Shown here in pieces: positions 22,340-30,733 of a stretch of DNA of 32,612 nucleotides. The stretch comes from Erythrobacter sp. SCN 62-14. GTDB lineage: Bacteria; Pseudomonadota; Alphaproteobacteria; Sphingomonadales; Sphingomonadaceae. The notes beneath the pieces are model-generated. The model did not search any database. It was not told the origin of the DNA and saw nothing but the letters and a program-made list of their open reading frames with translations. The stretch's first letter is position 1. Each line of letters starts with the position of its first letter. The stretch lies in the NCBI GenBank assembly GCA_001724215.1, contig MEDW01000018.1, positions 1 to 32,612 on the forward strand. The letters run 5' to 3'. The position numbers and the translations under genes were made by a program.

Positions 22340-25276
22340 TCAAAACAGCTTGCGGACCTCAAACCGGAAATTGAGGCCAAGCGGGTCGATCAGGAGCGGC
22401 TGATAGGCAAGCGGTGTGTTCCCGAGCTGATCGCGCACCTGCAATTGCTGATCAAACAGGTTCTCCGCGCGCAAGGTGAGGCGCAGGTTCTTGGCGAACC
22501 CTTCTTTCTGCCCAAGCAATTGATCCATATTGAGGAACAGCCGCAAGTCGATTGTCACAAGATCATCGAAGAACAGATCGGAAGCGCCGGGCAGGCCTGA
22601 ACCATCCAGCCGCGTGGGCCCAGTGTAGCGGCCCGAAGCGCGCACGCCGACACCCTTGCCGAATACGCCGACTTCCAGCCGGCTGGTGTTGCGCGGGAAG
22701 CCGAAGCGGCCGGTGGCAGCGCCATCAAGCTGATCAAGCGGTGCGACACCTGGTGCGATCAGGATCTGGTTTTGCAGTTCGATCGTGTGGGTGAGGTTGG
22801 CAAAGTAGCGCCAACCCTGAAAACTGCCCGGCCCGAAGCCACCCGGACCACCGCGCGGCGGGCCGCCTGTGGGGGCCCCGCTAGCCGGAGCGCCGCCGCC
22901 CGCACCACCGCGCCCGCCAGCGCCGCCGCTGAACAAGGACGGATCAATCGCACAAATCTGCGTGCGAACCTGCGCTAGGCGTTCGCGGTCCACCGTGCCA
23001 TCGGGCTTGCGAACGCGGGCAAGGAGTTGTTCAAAACGCGCCGGGTCAAAGCCGGGGAAGCGCTCGGACAGATCCTCGCCGTTCTCAATCGCATCGACGA
23101 TGCCAGTGATGAATTCGAGGCCATCTTCCTTGCACAACCGTTCGCGGAAGGCGAGGAACTGCTCGCGCTGCATCGCGCTCGGCGCGCCGCCTGCACCCGG
23201 CGCAGGACCGCCTGCGCCAGCCGGAGGTCCTCCAGCCCCGCCGCCGGCGCCTGCCGCCATGGCGGCAAACATTGCGCCGCGTCCGCCGCGACCACCACCG
23301 CCCGCAGCGCCGCCTTCGCCGCCGGTTTCCTTGGGTCCGCCAAAGCTGCCGCGCGTGGACAGGGTGAATTGCAAGCGATCAGACTTGGTCTCAGCAAAGC
23401 TGACCGCGCGCTGATCAATGCGGATCAGCCGCCCATCCTGATCACGCGTGACCCGCCCCGGAAAAGCCGCTTCGATCGCTTGCGTGATCTGCGGGAAGGG
23501 CGAGACAACATTATCCGAACGGTTGCGGATGTACTCCACCGTCAGGCGGGTGTCCTTGATCGCTGGCAGTTCCCAATTGGCGGCAAATTTCCAGTCACGC
23601 TGGGTTTCGGCCAGCAGATCGGGATTGCCGCCCGTCACCACTTCGGCCAGCACGTTTTCGCCGCGCACGAAATCGAACACCGGCACGTTGAAATTGAGGA
23701 TGATCGGGTTGCCAAGCTGCGCCAGCCCCGGCGCGACTTCACGGTAAATATAGGTCGCCGAAACATCGAGCTTATTGCTCGGCGCCCAGGTGAGGCCCGC
23801 GTTCCAATCGCCCAACAGGCCAAAGTCCGACAAATCCTCCAGACCCGCCTGCGCGTTCAGTGTAAGGCTGCCGATCGCCTCGCCAAAGCCAGTGCGGGTG
23901 CTGGTGATCGGCACCACCAGATTGGCGCTCGATGCTGCACGTCTGCGGGTGAGCTGCACATCCTGCGCGCTCAGGGTGTCGCTGCTGTTGATCTGGCGCC
24001 AATCCAGCGCTGCGGTAAAAGTCGCCAGCACATCGCCAGCCGGAAGATGCGCGACTGGCCCATCGAGCGTGTGGAGCGATGTTGCATCAATATTCTGGCT
24101 GCGCGCGGTTTCAAACCCTGCATCCAGCGCCCGCGGCAACACCGCGTTGATCGGCAAAAGCCCCGCAGCCGCATCGGCAATCAGCCCGCTGGCGTCAAAG
24201 CGCCGATCAATCTCGGTGGTGCTCTCGCTCAGCGAGGCATCAAAGGTGCTGGTCAGACGGAAGGAATTGACCGGCTTGGTCAGCGAGCCTGCCGCCGAGA
24301 CCCGGTCAGTTGACGTGCGCCGTTCCAGCGGACTGGCCTCGCCAAAGGTGCGCCGCGCACTGTTTTCATCAGGGTCGATCAGGGTGATGACATTGAGGCC
24401 ATCGAGATCGCGGCGCTGGGCGCGGGTGTAATTGACATTGGCGCTGACCGAAGTGCCGGAATTGATAAACGCCTTGGCCCAGCTCGCATTGGCATCAATA
24501 TCCAGTGTGTCGGGACGCAGCGAGCGGAATGGCGCCTGTTCGGGATCGCCGACAATCTCGGACACCGAACCGGGCACCTGAATGATCGAGCGTTCATCTT
24601 CTGTCAGGATGGTCTCATCGCGGACTTCGAGATTGAGATTGATGCGCCCGCCATCGGCAATCTTGAGATAGCCCAATTGCTGGCGGTTGGTGAGCTGCCC
24701 GCCGCGCGACGGCGTTGCCAGTTCAAATTCGCCCTGACGGTTCGAATAATTGTCTTTCAGCACCAGGTTGATCACACGGCGATCAGGCGGAAAGCCAAAA
24801 CGCAGCGCGACTTCTTCGGGGAACACCTCGACCTTGGCGAGGGCTTCGGGCGGATAGGCGGCGAATTCGCGGAATGAAGCGATGCGGATGCCATTCACCA
24901 GAATGATCGGCTGACCACCGCCGCCGCGCCCACGCGCCGAACCGGTCTGCGCCGAAATCTGCGCGATCAGTTCGGCAACCGAAGTCACGCCTTCCCCGGC
25001 AATCGCTGTTTCATCAAGCGTCAGCAGCGGGGCCTGATCCACCACCAATTGTCCGCGGGTGCGACGCCCGCTGACGATGATTTCGCTGGTGCCACGCGGC
25101 ACGACGGGATCGGCCTCGGCCTGCTCGGGATCGATCTGCCCGGCACTTTGCACGGCGAGGGCGGCATCGGCCTTGACGCTGGCATCATTGGCAACACCCT
25201 GCGCGGTCACTGCGATCAGGCTTGTCCCGGCCACGCCCGCGCGCAGCATCCAGCGAGAAGAAACAGAGAGGTTCAT
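22340..25276 (-). CDS. TonB-dependent receptor with large glycine-rich insertion
   Basis: A 978-residue outer-membrane receptor. It has an N-terminal signal peptide ([20 protein letters not shown]...), a TonB-box-like SEIIVSG, and a plug domain with [31 protein letters not shown] and [14 protein letters not shown] long beta-barrel follows, ending in RFEVRKLF with the terminal phenylalanine needed for BAM recognition. Residues about 643-820 interrupt the barrel: two Gly/Ala/Pro-rich stretches flank a helical, charged segment with C715 and C775. GAAGG about 8 bases upstream supports ATG 25276. The ligand is unknown; no neighbouring transport or degradation gene suggests one. It faces the flavoprotein gene tail to tail. 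Confidence 0.9.
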   Translation of the reverse strand: MNLSVSSRWMLRAGVAGTSLIAVTAQGVANDASVKADAALAVQSAGQIDPEQAEADPVVPRGTSEIIVSGRRTRGQLVVDQAPLLTLDETAIAGEGVTSVAELIAQISAQTGSARGRGGGGQPIILVNGIRIASFREFAAYPPEALAKVEVFPEEVALRFGFPPDRRVINLVLKDNYSNRQGEFELATPSRGGQLTNRQQLGYLKIADGGRINLNLEVRDETILTEDERSIIQVPGSVSEIVGDPEQAPFRSLRPDTLDIDANASWAKAFINSGTSVSANVNYTRAQRRDLDGLNVITLIDPDENSARRTFGEASPLERRTSTDRVSAAGSLTKPVNSFRLTSTFDASLSESTTEIDRRFDASGLIADAAAGLLPINAVLPRALDAGFETARSQNIDATSLHTLDGPVAHLPAGDVLATFTAALDWRQINSSDTLSAQDVQLTRRRAASSANLVVPITSTRTGFGEAIGSLTLNAQAGLEDLSDFGLLGDWNAGLTWAPSNKLDVSATYIYREVAPGLAQLGNPIILNFNVPVFDFVRGENVLAEVVTGGNPDLLAETQRDWKFAANWELPAIKDTRLTVEYIRNRSDNVVSPFPQITQAIEAAFPGRVTRDQDGRLIRIDQRAVSFAETKSDRLQFTLSTRGSFGGPKETGGEGGAAGGGGRGGRGAMFAAMAAGAGGGAGGPPAGAGGPAPGAGGAPSAMQREQFLAFRERLCKEDGLEFITGIVDAIENGEDLSERFPGFDPARFEQLLARVRKPDGTVDRERLAQVRTQICAIDPSLFSGGAGGRGGAGGGAPASGAPTGGPPRGGPGGFGPGSFQGWRYFANLTHTIELQNQILIAPGVAPLDQLDGAATGRFGFPRNTSRLEVGVFGKGVGVRASGRYTGPTRLDGSGLPGASDLFFDDLVTIDLRLFLNMDQLLGQKEGFAKNLRLTLRAENLFDQQLQVRDQLGNTPLAYQPLLIDPLGLNFRFEVRKLF

Positions 25277-25497
25277 TGCCAAGCCTTCACAAGTTTGGTC
25301 GAACACGGCCAAGCATGCCCCCGACCGCGCGCGAAAATCATTCATTTTTCCGGCTTGTTGTGCGGATAAAGTCCCCCGCCCGCCGTTTGGTTTGGCCCCT
25401 TAACGCACGAGTCTTCCCTTTTGTTCACACCATCGCTAAACGGCGCGCAGGTATCGACCAGCGGTTTTTGCGCCGCACCATCATTCAAAGGGATTAC

Positions 25498-25743
25498 ATG
25501 GCCAAAGAAGAACTCCTCGAAATGCGCGGGCGCGTGGTGGAACTGCTGCCCAATGCGATGTTCCGGGTGGAGCTTGAAAACGGCCACGAAGTGCTCGGCC
25601 ACACCGCTGGCAAGATGCGCAAGAACCGCATCCGCGTGCTGGTGGGCGATGAAGTGCTGTGCGAACTGACGCCCTATGATCTGACCAAGGCGCGCATCAC
25701 CTATCGCTTTATGCCGGGCCGCGGCGGCCCCGGCCCGCAATAA
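25498..25743 (+). CDS. infA: Translation initiation factor IF-1
   Basis: An 81-residue S1-fold IF-1, which occupies the ribosomal A site during initiation. The sequence matches the family throughout ([54 protein letters not shown]). It carries a glycine-rich tail (PGRGGPGPQ) beyond the usual 72 residues. A strong AAAGGGA lies 6 bases before ATG 25498. It begins a run of infA, maf, RNase E/G-like and yacG genes with no gap larger than five bases. The 221-bp divergent gap to the TonB receptor should hold promoters for both, but none is clear. Confidence 0.97.
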   Translation: MAKEELLEMRGRVVELLPNAMFRVELENGHEVLGHTAGKMRKNRIRVLVGDEVLCELTPYDLTKARITYRFMPGRGGPGPQ

Positions 25744-25748
25744 AAGCT

Positions 25749-26312
25749 TTGCATCTCACCCTTGCATCAGCATCCCCGCGCCGCCGCGATCTGCTGGCGC
25801 GGCTGGGGATTGCGCCCGATGCGGTGATCCCTGCCGATATTGATGAAACCCCATTAAAGGGCGAGCTTCCCCGCGCCTATGCCTTGCGCATGGGGCTGGA
25901 AAAGGCGCTCGCCGTCGAGGCAGACGGGTTCGTCCTGGCGGGCGACACCGTGGTGGCAGCAGGCCGCCGCATCCTGCCCAAGACCGAGGACGAGACCGAA
26001 GCGCGCGCCTGCCTCGAACTCTTGTCGGGCAGGCGGCATCAGGTGCTCTCCAGCGTTGCCCTGCGCAGCGCAGACGGCAGCGTAAAGACGCGCCTTTCGG
26101 AGAATATTGTGCGCTTCAAAGTGCTCTCTGAAGAAGAAATCCACGCCTATCTGGCCAGCGGCGAATGGCGCGGCAAGGCGGGCGGATACGCGATTCAGGG
26201 CGCAGCCGAAGGGTTGATCCAGTGGATCAGGGGGAGCCATTCCGCGATCATGGGCCTGCCGCTTTATGAAACGCGCGGGCTGCTCAAATCGGCGGGGTTT
26301 CGCATTGGCTGA
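25749..26312 (+). CDS. maf: Maf-family nucleotide pyrophosphatase
   Basis: A 187-residue Maf protein. The family hydrolyses non-canonical or canonical nucleoside triphosphates to monophosphates and affects septation when overproduced. Motifs seen are LASASPRRRDLL at 4-16, LAGDTVV with D66, and GGYAIQGAAEGLI near 146-158. The first possible start in the frame is TTG 25749, five bases after the infA stop and without its own ribosome site. Translation therefore probably depends on ribosomes finishing infA. The stop overlaps the next gene, whose own start is also TTG (26305). Confidence 0.92.
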   Translation: MHLTLASASPRRRDLLARLGIAPDAVIPADIDETPLKGELPRAYALRMGLEKALAVEADGFVLAGDTVVAAGRRILPKTEDETEARACLELLSGRRHQVLSSVALRSADGSVKTRLSENIVRFKVLSEEEIHAYLASGEWRGKAGGYAIQGAAEGLIQWIRGSHSAIMGLPLYETRGLLKSAGFRIG

Positions 26313-27258
26313 GTGGTTGGTCGAACAGGGCATCGGTGAGACCCGCTCGCTGCTGGTCGAAGGCGACACGGTGCTCGCCGCGACGCTTGCATGGAACGGC
26401 GAACTCACCGCTGGCACGCCAGTCACCGGCCAACTGGTGAGTAAGCACAAGGGCAGCAAGCGCGGGGTCGTGCGGCTGGATACCAACCCTTTCACAGGCC
26501 TCGAAGTGTTGGTCGATCACCTGCCACCCGATGTCACCGAGGGCGCGCGTCTCGCGCTCACGATCACCCGCGCCGCCATCGCCGAACGGGGTCGCTTTAA
26601 ATGCGCGCAGGGGCGCGTGGGTGTCGTCACCACTCCCGAAAGCGCGCAAGGCAGGCCGGTGCAGCACTTCCCCGCAGGCTTGTGGGAAGAGGTATGGCAC
26701 GCCGCATCCTGCGGCAGCATCGCCTTTGTGGGCGGCGAAATCCTTGTCAGCGTCACGCCTGCCATGACAGTCATCGACATCGACGGCAGCGCAGCCCCGC
26801 GCGAGCTGGCGCTGGCCGCCATCCCGGCAATTGCTCAGGCGCTCAGGTGGTTTGACCTTGGCGGGAACATCGCCATCGACTTTCCCACGCTGCAAGCCAA
26901 GGCGGATCGACGCGCGGTGGACGAGGCGCTCGGAGAGGCGCTTGACGGATGGCCGCACGAATGCACCGCGATGAACGGCTTTGGCCTTGTGCAACTGGTG
27001 GCGCGGGCCGAAGGGCCGAGCCTGCTGCACCGCTTTGCCACCTCGCGGGTGGGAATGTGCGCGCGGTATGCGCTCAGACAGGCCGAACGGGCCGAGGGCA
27101 CAGGACGCACCTTGCTGCTGACAGTCCACCCCGCGCTCAAGGCCAAGCTGCGCGAAGAATGGCTCACCGAACTCGCCCGGCGCACGGGGCGCGCAGTGCG
27201 GCTTGAGACCAGTCCCGCTCTTGCGCTCGAAGCCCCGAGCGCCCAGATCATCACCTAA
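26305..27258 (+). CDS. Short RNase E/G-family protein
   Basis: A 317-residue protein aligning by motif with the catalytic core of RNase E/G, endoribonucleases of mRNA decay and rRNA maturation. VIDIDGS (D158, D160) matches the Mg-binding SIDIN segment and NIAIDFPTL (D192) matches VIDF of E. coli RNase E; a 5'-sensor-like region precedes them. The protein is much shorter than RNase G (about 490): no clear S1 domain and no CPxC Zn-link follow, so oligomerisation must differ. TTG 26305 overlaps the maf stop and has GGCGGGG upstream. The order maf, RNase G-like, yacG resembles the maf-rng pairing of other proteobacteria. Activity is inferred. Confidence 0.82.
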   Translation: MAEWLVEQGIGETRSLLVEGDTVLAATLAWNGELTAGTPVTGQLVSKHKGSKRGVVRLDTNPFTGLEVLVDHLPPDVTEGARLALTITRAAIAERGRFKCAQGRVGVVTTPESAQGRPVQHFPAGLWEEVWHAASCGSIAFVGGEILVSVTPAMTVIDIDGSAAPRELALAAIPAIAQALRWFDLGGNIAIDFPTLQAKADRRAVDEALGEALDGWPHECTAMNGFGLVQLVARAEGPSLLHRFATSRVGMCARYALRQAERAEGTGRTLLLTVHPALKAKLREEWLTELARRTGRAVRLETSPALALEAPSAQIIT

Positions 27259-27446
27259 TGACCCAGTCCGCCGCCAAGCCCTGCCCGATCTGCCGTCGTC
27301 CGCGCCATCCCGATCACGCGCCGTTCTGTTCGCAGCGTTGCCGCGACCGCGATCTGGCGCGCTGGTTCTCCGATTCCTACGCTGTCCCCGGCCCGCCAGC
27401 AGACCCAGAACAAATCGCCCACAGCGATTGGGACAAAAACCCATAG
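27258..27446 (+). CDS. yacG: YacG zinc-finger protein (DNA gyrase inhibitor family)
   Basis: A 62-residue protein with a four-cysteine zinc site at C9, C12, C24 and C28 (CPIC...PFCSQRC) followed by RDRDLARWFSDSYAVPG, the YacG signature. The E. coli homologue binds GyrB and inhibits gyrase. The start overlaps the RNase stop by one base (TAATG). It is probably the last protein gene of the infA transcript. Length is typical. Confidence 0.92.
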   Translation: MTQSAAKPCPICRRPRHPDHAPFCSQRCRDRDLARWFSDSYAVPGPPADPEQIAHSDWDKNP

Positions 27447-27543
27447 AATCCCCTTGCCAAGCGCCGCCCGCTTCGCCATAGGCGCGCTCTCATTTGCTCG
27501 CCGGGCCTTGCGATACGCGCTAAGGAAGGTGGCTGAAGCGAAT

Positions 27544-27618
27544 GCCCGAGTAGCTCAGGGGTAGAGCAGCGGATTGAAAATCCGCGTGTCGGTGGTTCAA
27601 ATCCGCCCTCGGGCACCA
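27544..27618 (+). tRNA. tRNA-Phe (anticodon GAA)
   Basis: A full cloverleaf can be drawn. The acceptor stem GCCCGAG/CTCGGGC, D arm GCTC/GAGC, anticodon stem GCGGA/TCCGC with loop TTGAAAA (GAA at 27576-27578), and T stem GGTGG/CCGCC with loop TTCAAAT are all perfect. The genome encodes the terminal CCA. Total length is 75 bases. It lies between yacG and purC; no clear promoter of its own was found in the 97-bp gap upstream. Confidence 0.98.
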
Positions 27619-27657
27619 TTCGCCGGAAGCCAAGGCCGAGCTGGGAGTGCACACCTG

Positions 27658-28458
27658 ATGTCCCGTCGCACCAAACTTTATGAAGGCAAGGCCAAGATCC
27701 TCTATGAGGGGCCTGAGCCCGGAACGCTGATCCAGTATTTCAAGGATGACGCGACCGCCTTCAACGCCGAGAAAAAAGGCACGATCAACGGCAAGGGCGT
27801 GATCAATAATCGCATCAGCGAACACGTCTTCACCCGCCTTGCCCACATTGGCATCCCCACGCACTTCATCCGCCGCCTCAATATGCGCGAACAATTGGTG
27901 CGTCAGGTCGACATCATCCCGCTGGAAGTGGTGGTGAGGAATGTCGCGGCCGGATCGCTGTCCAAACGCCTCGGCATCGAGGAAGGTGAGCCCCTGCCCC
28001 ACACCCTCATCGAATATTATTTCAAGGATGATGCACTGGGCGATCCGCTGATTGCCGAAGAACACATCGCCTGTTTCAACTGGGCGAGCCAGGAGGAAAT
28101 GCAGGATATTTCCTCGATGGCGATCCGCATCAATGATTTCATGTGCGGGATGTTTGCCGCGATCGACATTCGCCTGATCGACTTCAAGCTCGAATTCGGA
28201 CGGATCTATGATGGCGATTACAGCCGCGTGATCCTTGCCGATGAAATCAGCCCGGATGGCTGCCGCTTGTGGGATATGCACACCGGCGAAAAGCTCGACA
28301 AGGACCGGTTCCGCCGCGATCTCGGCGGCGAAGAAGAAGCCTATCGCGAGGTTGCCCGCCGTCTGGGACTTCTGAACGGCGAGGATAATGGCCCCGGCGA
28401 AGTCTTTGATATGTCGCACGCGCGTTCGCGCCTGCGCGGCGCGCCGCCCAAGAAATAG
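27658..28458 (+). CDS. purC: Phosphoribosylaminoimidazole-succinocarboxamide synthase
   Basis: A 266-residue SAICAR synthetase, which joins aspartate to CAIR using ATP in de novo purine synthesis. Clear landmarks are [13 protein letters not shown] at the N-terminus (ATP loop), NNRISEHVF, the [15 protein letters not shown] segment and [15 protein letters not shown] near the C-terminus. GGGAG 12 bases upstream supports ATG 27658. It starts 39 bases after tRNA-Phe. No other purine genes are visible here, so it is not part of a local pur operon in this window. Confidence 0.97.
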   Translation: MSRRTKLYEGKAKILYEGPEPGTLIQYFKDDATAFNAEKKGTINGKGVINNRISEHVFTRLAHIGIPTHFIRRLNMREQLVRQVDIIPLEVVVRNVAAGSLSKRLGIEEGEPLPHTLIEYYFKDDALGDPLIAEEHIACFNWASQEEMQDISSMAIRINDFMCGMFAAIDIRLIDFKLEFGRIYDGDYSRVILADEISPDGCRLWDMHTGEKLDKDRFRRDLGGEEEAYREVARRLGLLNGEDNGPGEVFDMSHARSRLRGAPPKK

Positions 28459-28473
28459 AGCTCTGATCACGCC

Positions 28474-28508
28474 AGCCATATTGCAGCGAATATCGCGGCA
28501 ATATGGCT
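28474..28508 (+). terminator. 11-bp perfect inverted repeat after purC
   Basis: AGCCATATTGC (28474-28484) and GCAATATGGCT (28498-28508) form an 11-bp stem with a 13-base loop, followed by TTCCC. It lies 15 bases after the purC stop and 100 bases before the next gene. It is AT-richer than its surroundings. Probably a terminator, though the T-run is short. Confidence 0.6.
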
Positions 28509-28608
28509 TTCCCTTGCCCCACGAGCCTGCAATAGTTTCACATCTAACTGTCAGGCTTTGCCCGCAAAGCTTTGGCATCATTGGTCGCATGGGCGGGGGA
28601 ATATTCGC

Positions 28609-30660
28609 ATGAAGGCTTGGAAAGCCGCGCTGGTTGCAGGGTTGCTGGCAGCCTCAAGCATGACACAGGCCCAAGAAGCCACCATCGCGCTCACCCCTGC
28701 TCCTGAATGGGCACAGCCGCTTGCTGAATTGCCCGTGCCCGACGATGCGCAAGGGCCGTTCTTTGTGCGGCAGGAAAACACCATCACCCGTCTTTCAGCC
28801 ACCGGACAGGCCAATTATTTCAGCCGCACGCTGCGCATTCTCCAACCACAAGCCCTGCAATTGGGCAATGTGGCGATCACCTGGAATCCGGCGGCAGGCA
28901 CACCCGAAGTTCACAGCCTGCGCATCCGCCGCGGCGAGCGGGTGATTGACGTGCTGGACAAGACGCAGTTCGAAATCATGCGGCGCGAAGATCAGCTTGA
29001 GGCCGCCATGCTTGACGGCCTGCTGACGGCAACCTTGCGGGTTCCTGATCTGCGGATCGGGGATGATCTGGAAATCACCTACACTGTGCCCGGCCATGAT
29101 CCGACGCTTGGTGCGACCAGTCATGGAATGATGTTTCTGGCTGATTCGCCGCCCGAAGGGCGCTTCCGCCTCGAACTTGCCTGGGAGGATGGGCAGGAGC
29201 CGAAGACCCGCCTGACCGATGATTTTTCGGCAATTGCCAACAAGCAAACCAATCGTCTGGTGGTGGCAATGGACAATCCCGATCCCGTGGTTATGCCGGC
29301 CAATGCCCCTGCGCGGTTCCAGTGGGCGCGCGTGATCGAATACAGCGATTTTTCCGATTGGAGTGCTGTTTCGCGGCGTTTTTTCGAAATGTATGCAGCG
29401 GCCAGCGCCTTGCCTGCTGATTCTGCGCTGAAGCAGGAGGCAGCCGACATCGCCGCAGCCCATTCCGGCAAACTTGCCCGCGCGCGCGCTGCGCTTGAAC
29501 TGGTGCAGCAGCAGGTGCGCTATGTCTATATCGGGCTTGATGGCGGCAATTACACGCCGGCCAGCGCTGATGACACGTGGGATCGCCGCTATGGCGATTG
29601 CAAGGGCAAGACCGTGATGCTGCTCGCCTTGCTCAGCGAACTGGGCATCGAGGCCCATCCCGTGCTCGTCAGCAACAGCCTTTCCGGCGACGGCTTTGAC
29701 AGCCGCCTGCCCAATCCGGGCCTGTTCGATCATGTGCTGGTGCGCGCCAGGATTGATGGCAAGACCTATTGGCTCGATGGCACTTTGCCCGATGTGATCG
29801 GCGCACGAACAACCCCCTTGTTCAGCTACACATGGGTGCTGCCGCTCTCAGCGCGCGGATCCGATCTGGAACCGGTCAAAGAATCGCCGTTCGACGTTCC
29901 GCAGGAAATGGAGCTGTACGAGATCGATGCAAGGGCCGGCTTTGACGAACCGGCCCGCTGGACGCACACCACAGTGCTGCGCGGCGCGGCGGCGCTTGAA
30001 CAGCATATGGTGGTCACTTCGGTGAGTGCAGGTCAGCTTGAAGCGGCCGTGCGCAACAATCTCACCGGATCAGGCCAATGGGACAGCGTGGAGAGTGTCA
30101 AATACCGGTTTGACCGCGCCAAGGAAGCCAGCATCCTGACCATCACCGGCGTGGCTCCGGTAAAATGGGAAAAGGTCAGAATGGGCGGCTTTATCTATCG
30201 CTTGCCCGGCGGCGGGTTCAGTCCGCCCGAACGGCGCCAACGCGGCTCCAGCGCAGACAAGGACGTGCCCTTTTACCAGCCCTTCAGCTACACTTGCCAT
30301 GTCACCAGCTTGCGCCTGCCGCAGGACACGGATCTGCGCAATTGGCATTTCAATTCCACCTTCGATACGATGCTCTATGGCCGGGCCTATTTCCGCGACA
30401 TGGAACTAAAGCCCGATCGCAGCTTGCGACTGGTGCGCGGCAGCAGGGTCGAAGAAGCGGAAATTGCCCCGCAAAAAGCCGCGCGCGACAATCAGCGCCT
30501 GGCCGATTTCGACGATTCTATGGCGGTCGTCATGTATTACCCCGATGAGATCGCAGAGAAGCGGAATTCGCGCCGTTCGGTTCCGGCAACGTGGGAATTT
30601 GACTGGACCGGGCGCGATGCGCCGTGTCTGCCGCCTGATCTGCTGAAACCGCAGCGGTAA
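28609..30660 (+). CDS. Exported DUF3857 and transglutaminase-like domain protein
   Basis: A 683-residue exported protein. A signal peptide (MKAWKAALVAGLLAASSMTQAQ) is followed by a DUF3857 domain (about 55-250) and a transglutaminase-like cysteine-protease fold with the triad C331 (RRYGDCKGKTVML), H375 (FDHVLVRA) and D390 (YWLDGTLPD), then a long beta-rich C-terminal region. The fold predicts cysteine-type peptidase, amidase or acyl-transfer activity in the periplasm or outer envelope; the substrate is unknown. GGGGGA about 9 bases upstream supports ATG 28609. It is followed 73 bases later by the M16 peptidase on the same strand, and the two may be co-transcribed. Confidence 0.87.
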   Translation: MKAWKAALVAGLLAASSMTQAQEATIALTPAPEWAQPLAELPVPDDAQGPFFVRQENTITRLSATGQANYFSRTLRILQPQALQLGNVAITWNPAAGTPEVHSLRIRRGERVIDVLDKTQFEIMRREDQLEAAMLDGLLTATLRVPDLRIGDDLEITYTVPGHDPTLGATSHGMMFLADSPPEGRFRLELAWEDGQEPKTRLTDDFSAIANKQTNRLVVAMDNPDPVVMPANAPARFQWARVIEYSDFSDWSAVSRRFFEMYAAASALPADSALKQEAADIAAAHSGKLARARAALELVQQQVRYVYIGLDGGNYTPASADDTWDRRYGDCKGKTVMLLALLSELGIEAHPVLVSNSLSGDGFDSRLPNPGLFDHVLVRARIDGKTYWLDGTLPDVIGARTTPLFSYTWVLPLSARGSDLEPVKESPFDVPQEMELYEIDARAGFDEPARWTHTTVLRGAAALEQHMVVTSVSAGQLEAAVRNNLTGSGQWDSVESVKYRFDRAKEASILTITGVAPVKWEKVRMGGFIYRLPGGGFSPPERRQRGSSADKDVPFYQPFSYTCHVTSLRLPQDTDLRNWHFNSTFDTMLYGRAYFRDMELKPDRSLRLVRGSRVEEAEIAPQKAARDNQRLADFDDSMAVVMYYPDEIAEKRNSRRSVPATWEFDWTGRDAPCLPPDLLKPQR

Positions 30661-30733
30661 GATTTGCCCAAGCGGCGCTGTGGGCGCTAGGTTGTTCAGT
30701 AATGGGCAAGCCTCAAACTTCGATCTGGCGGTG

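Noticed and set aside
23027-24313. Open frame of 428 codons on the plus strand opposite the TonB receptor
   Set aside because: No family features, arginine-rich composition, and full overlap with a receptor that has signal peptide, plug and barrel end intact.
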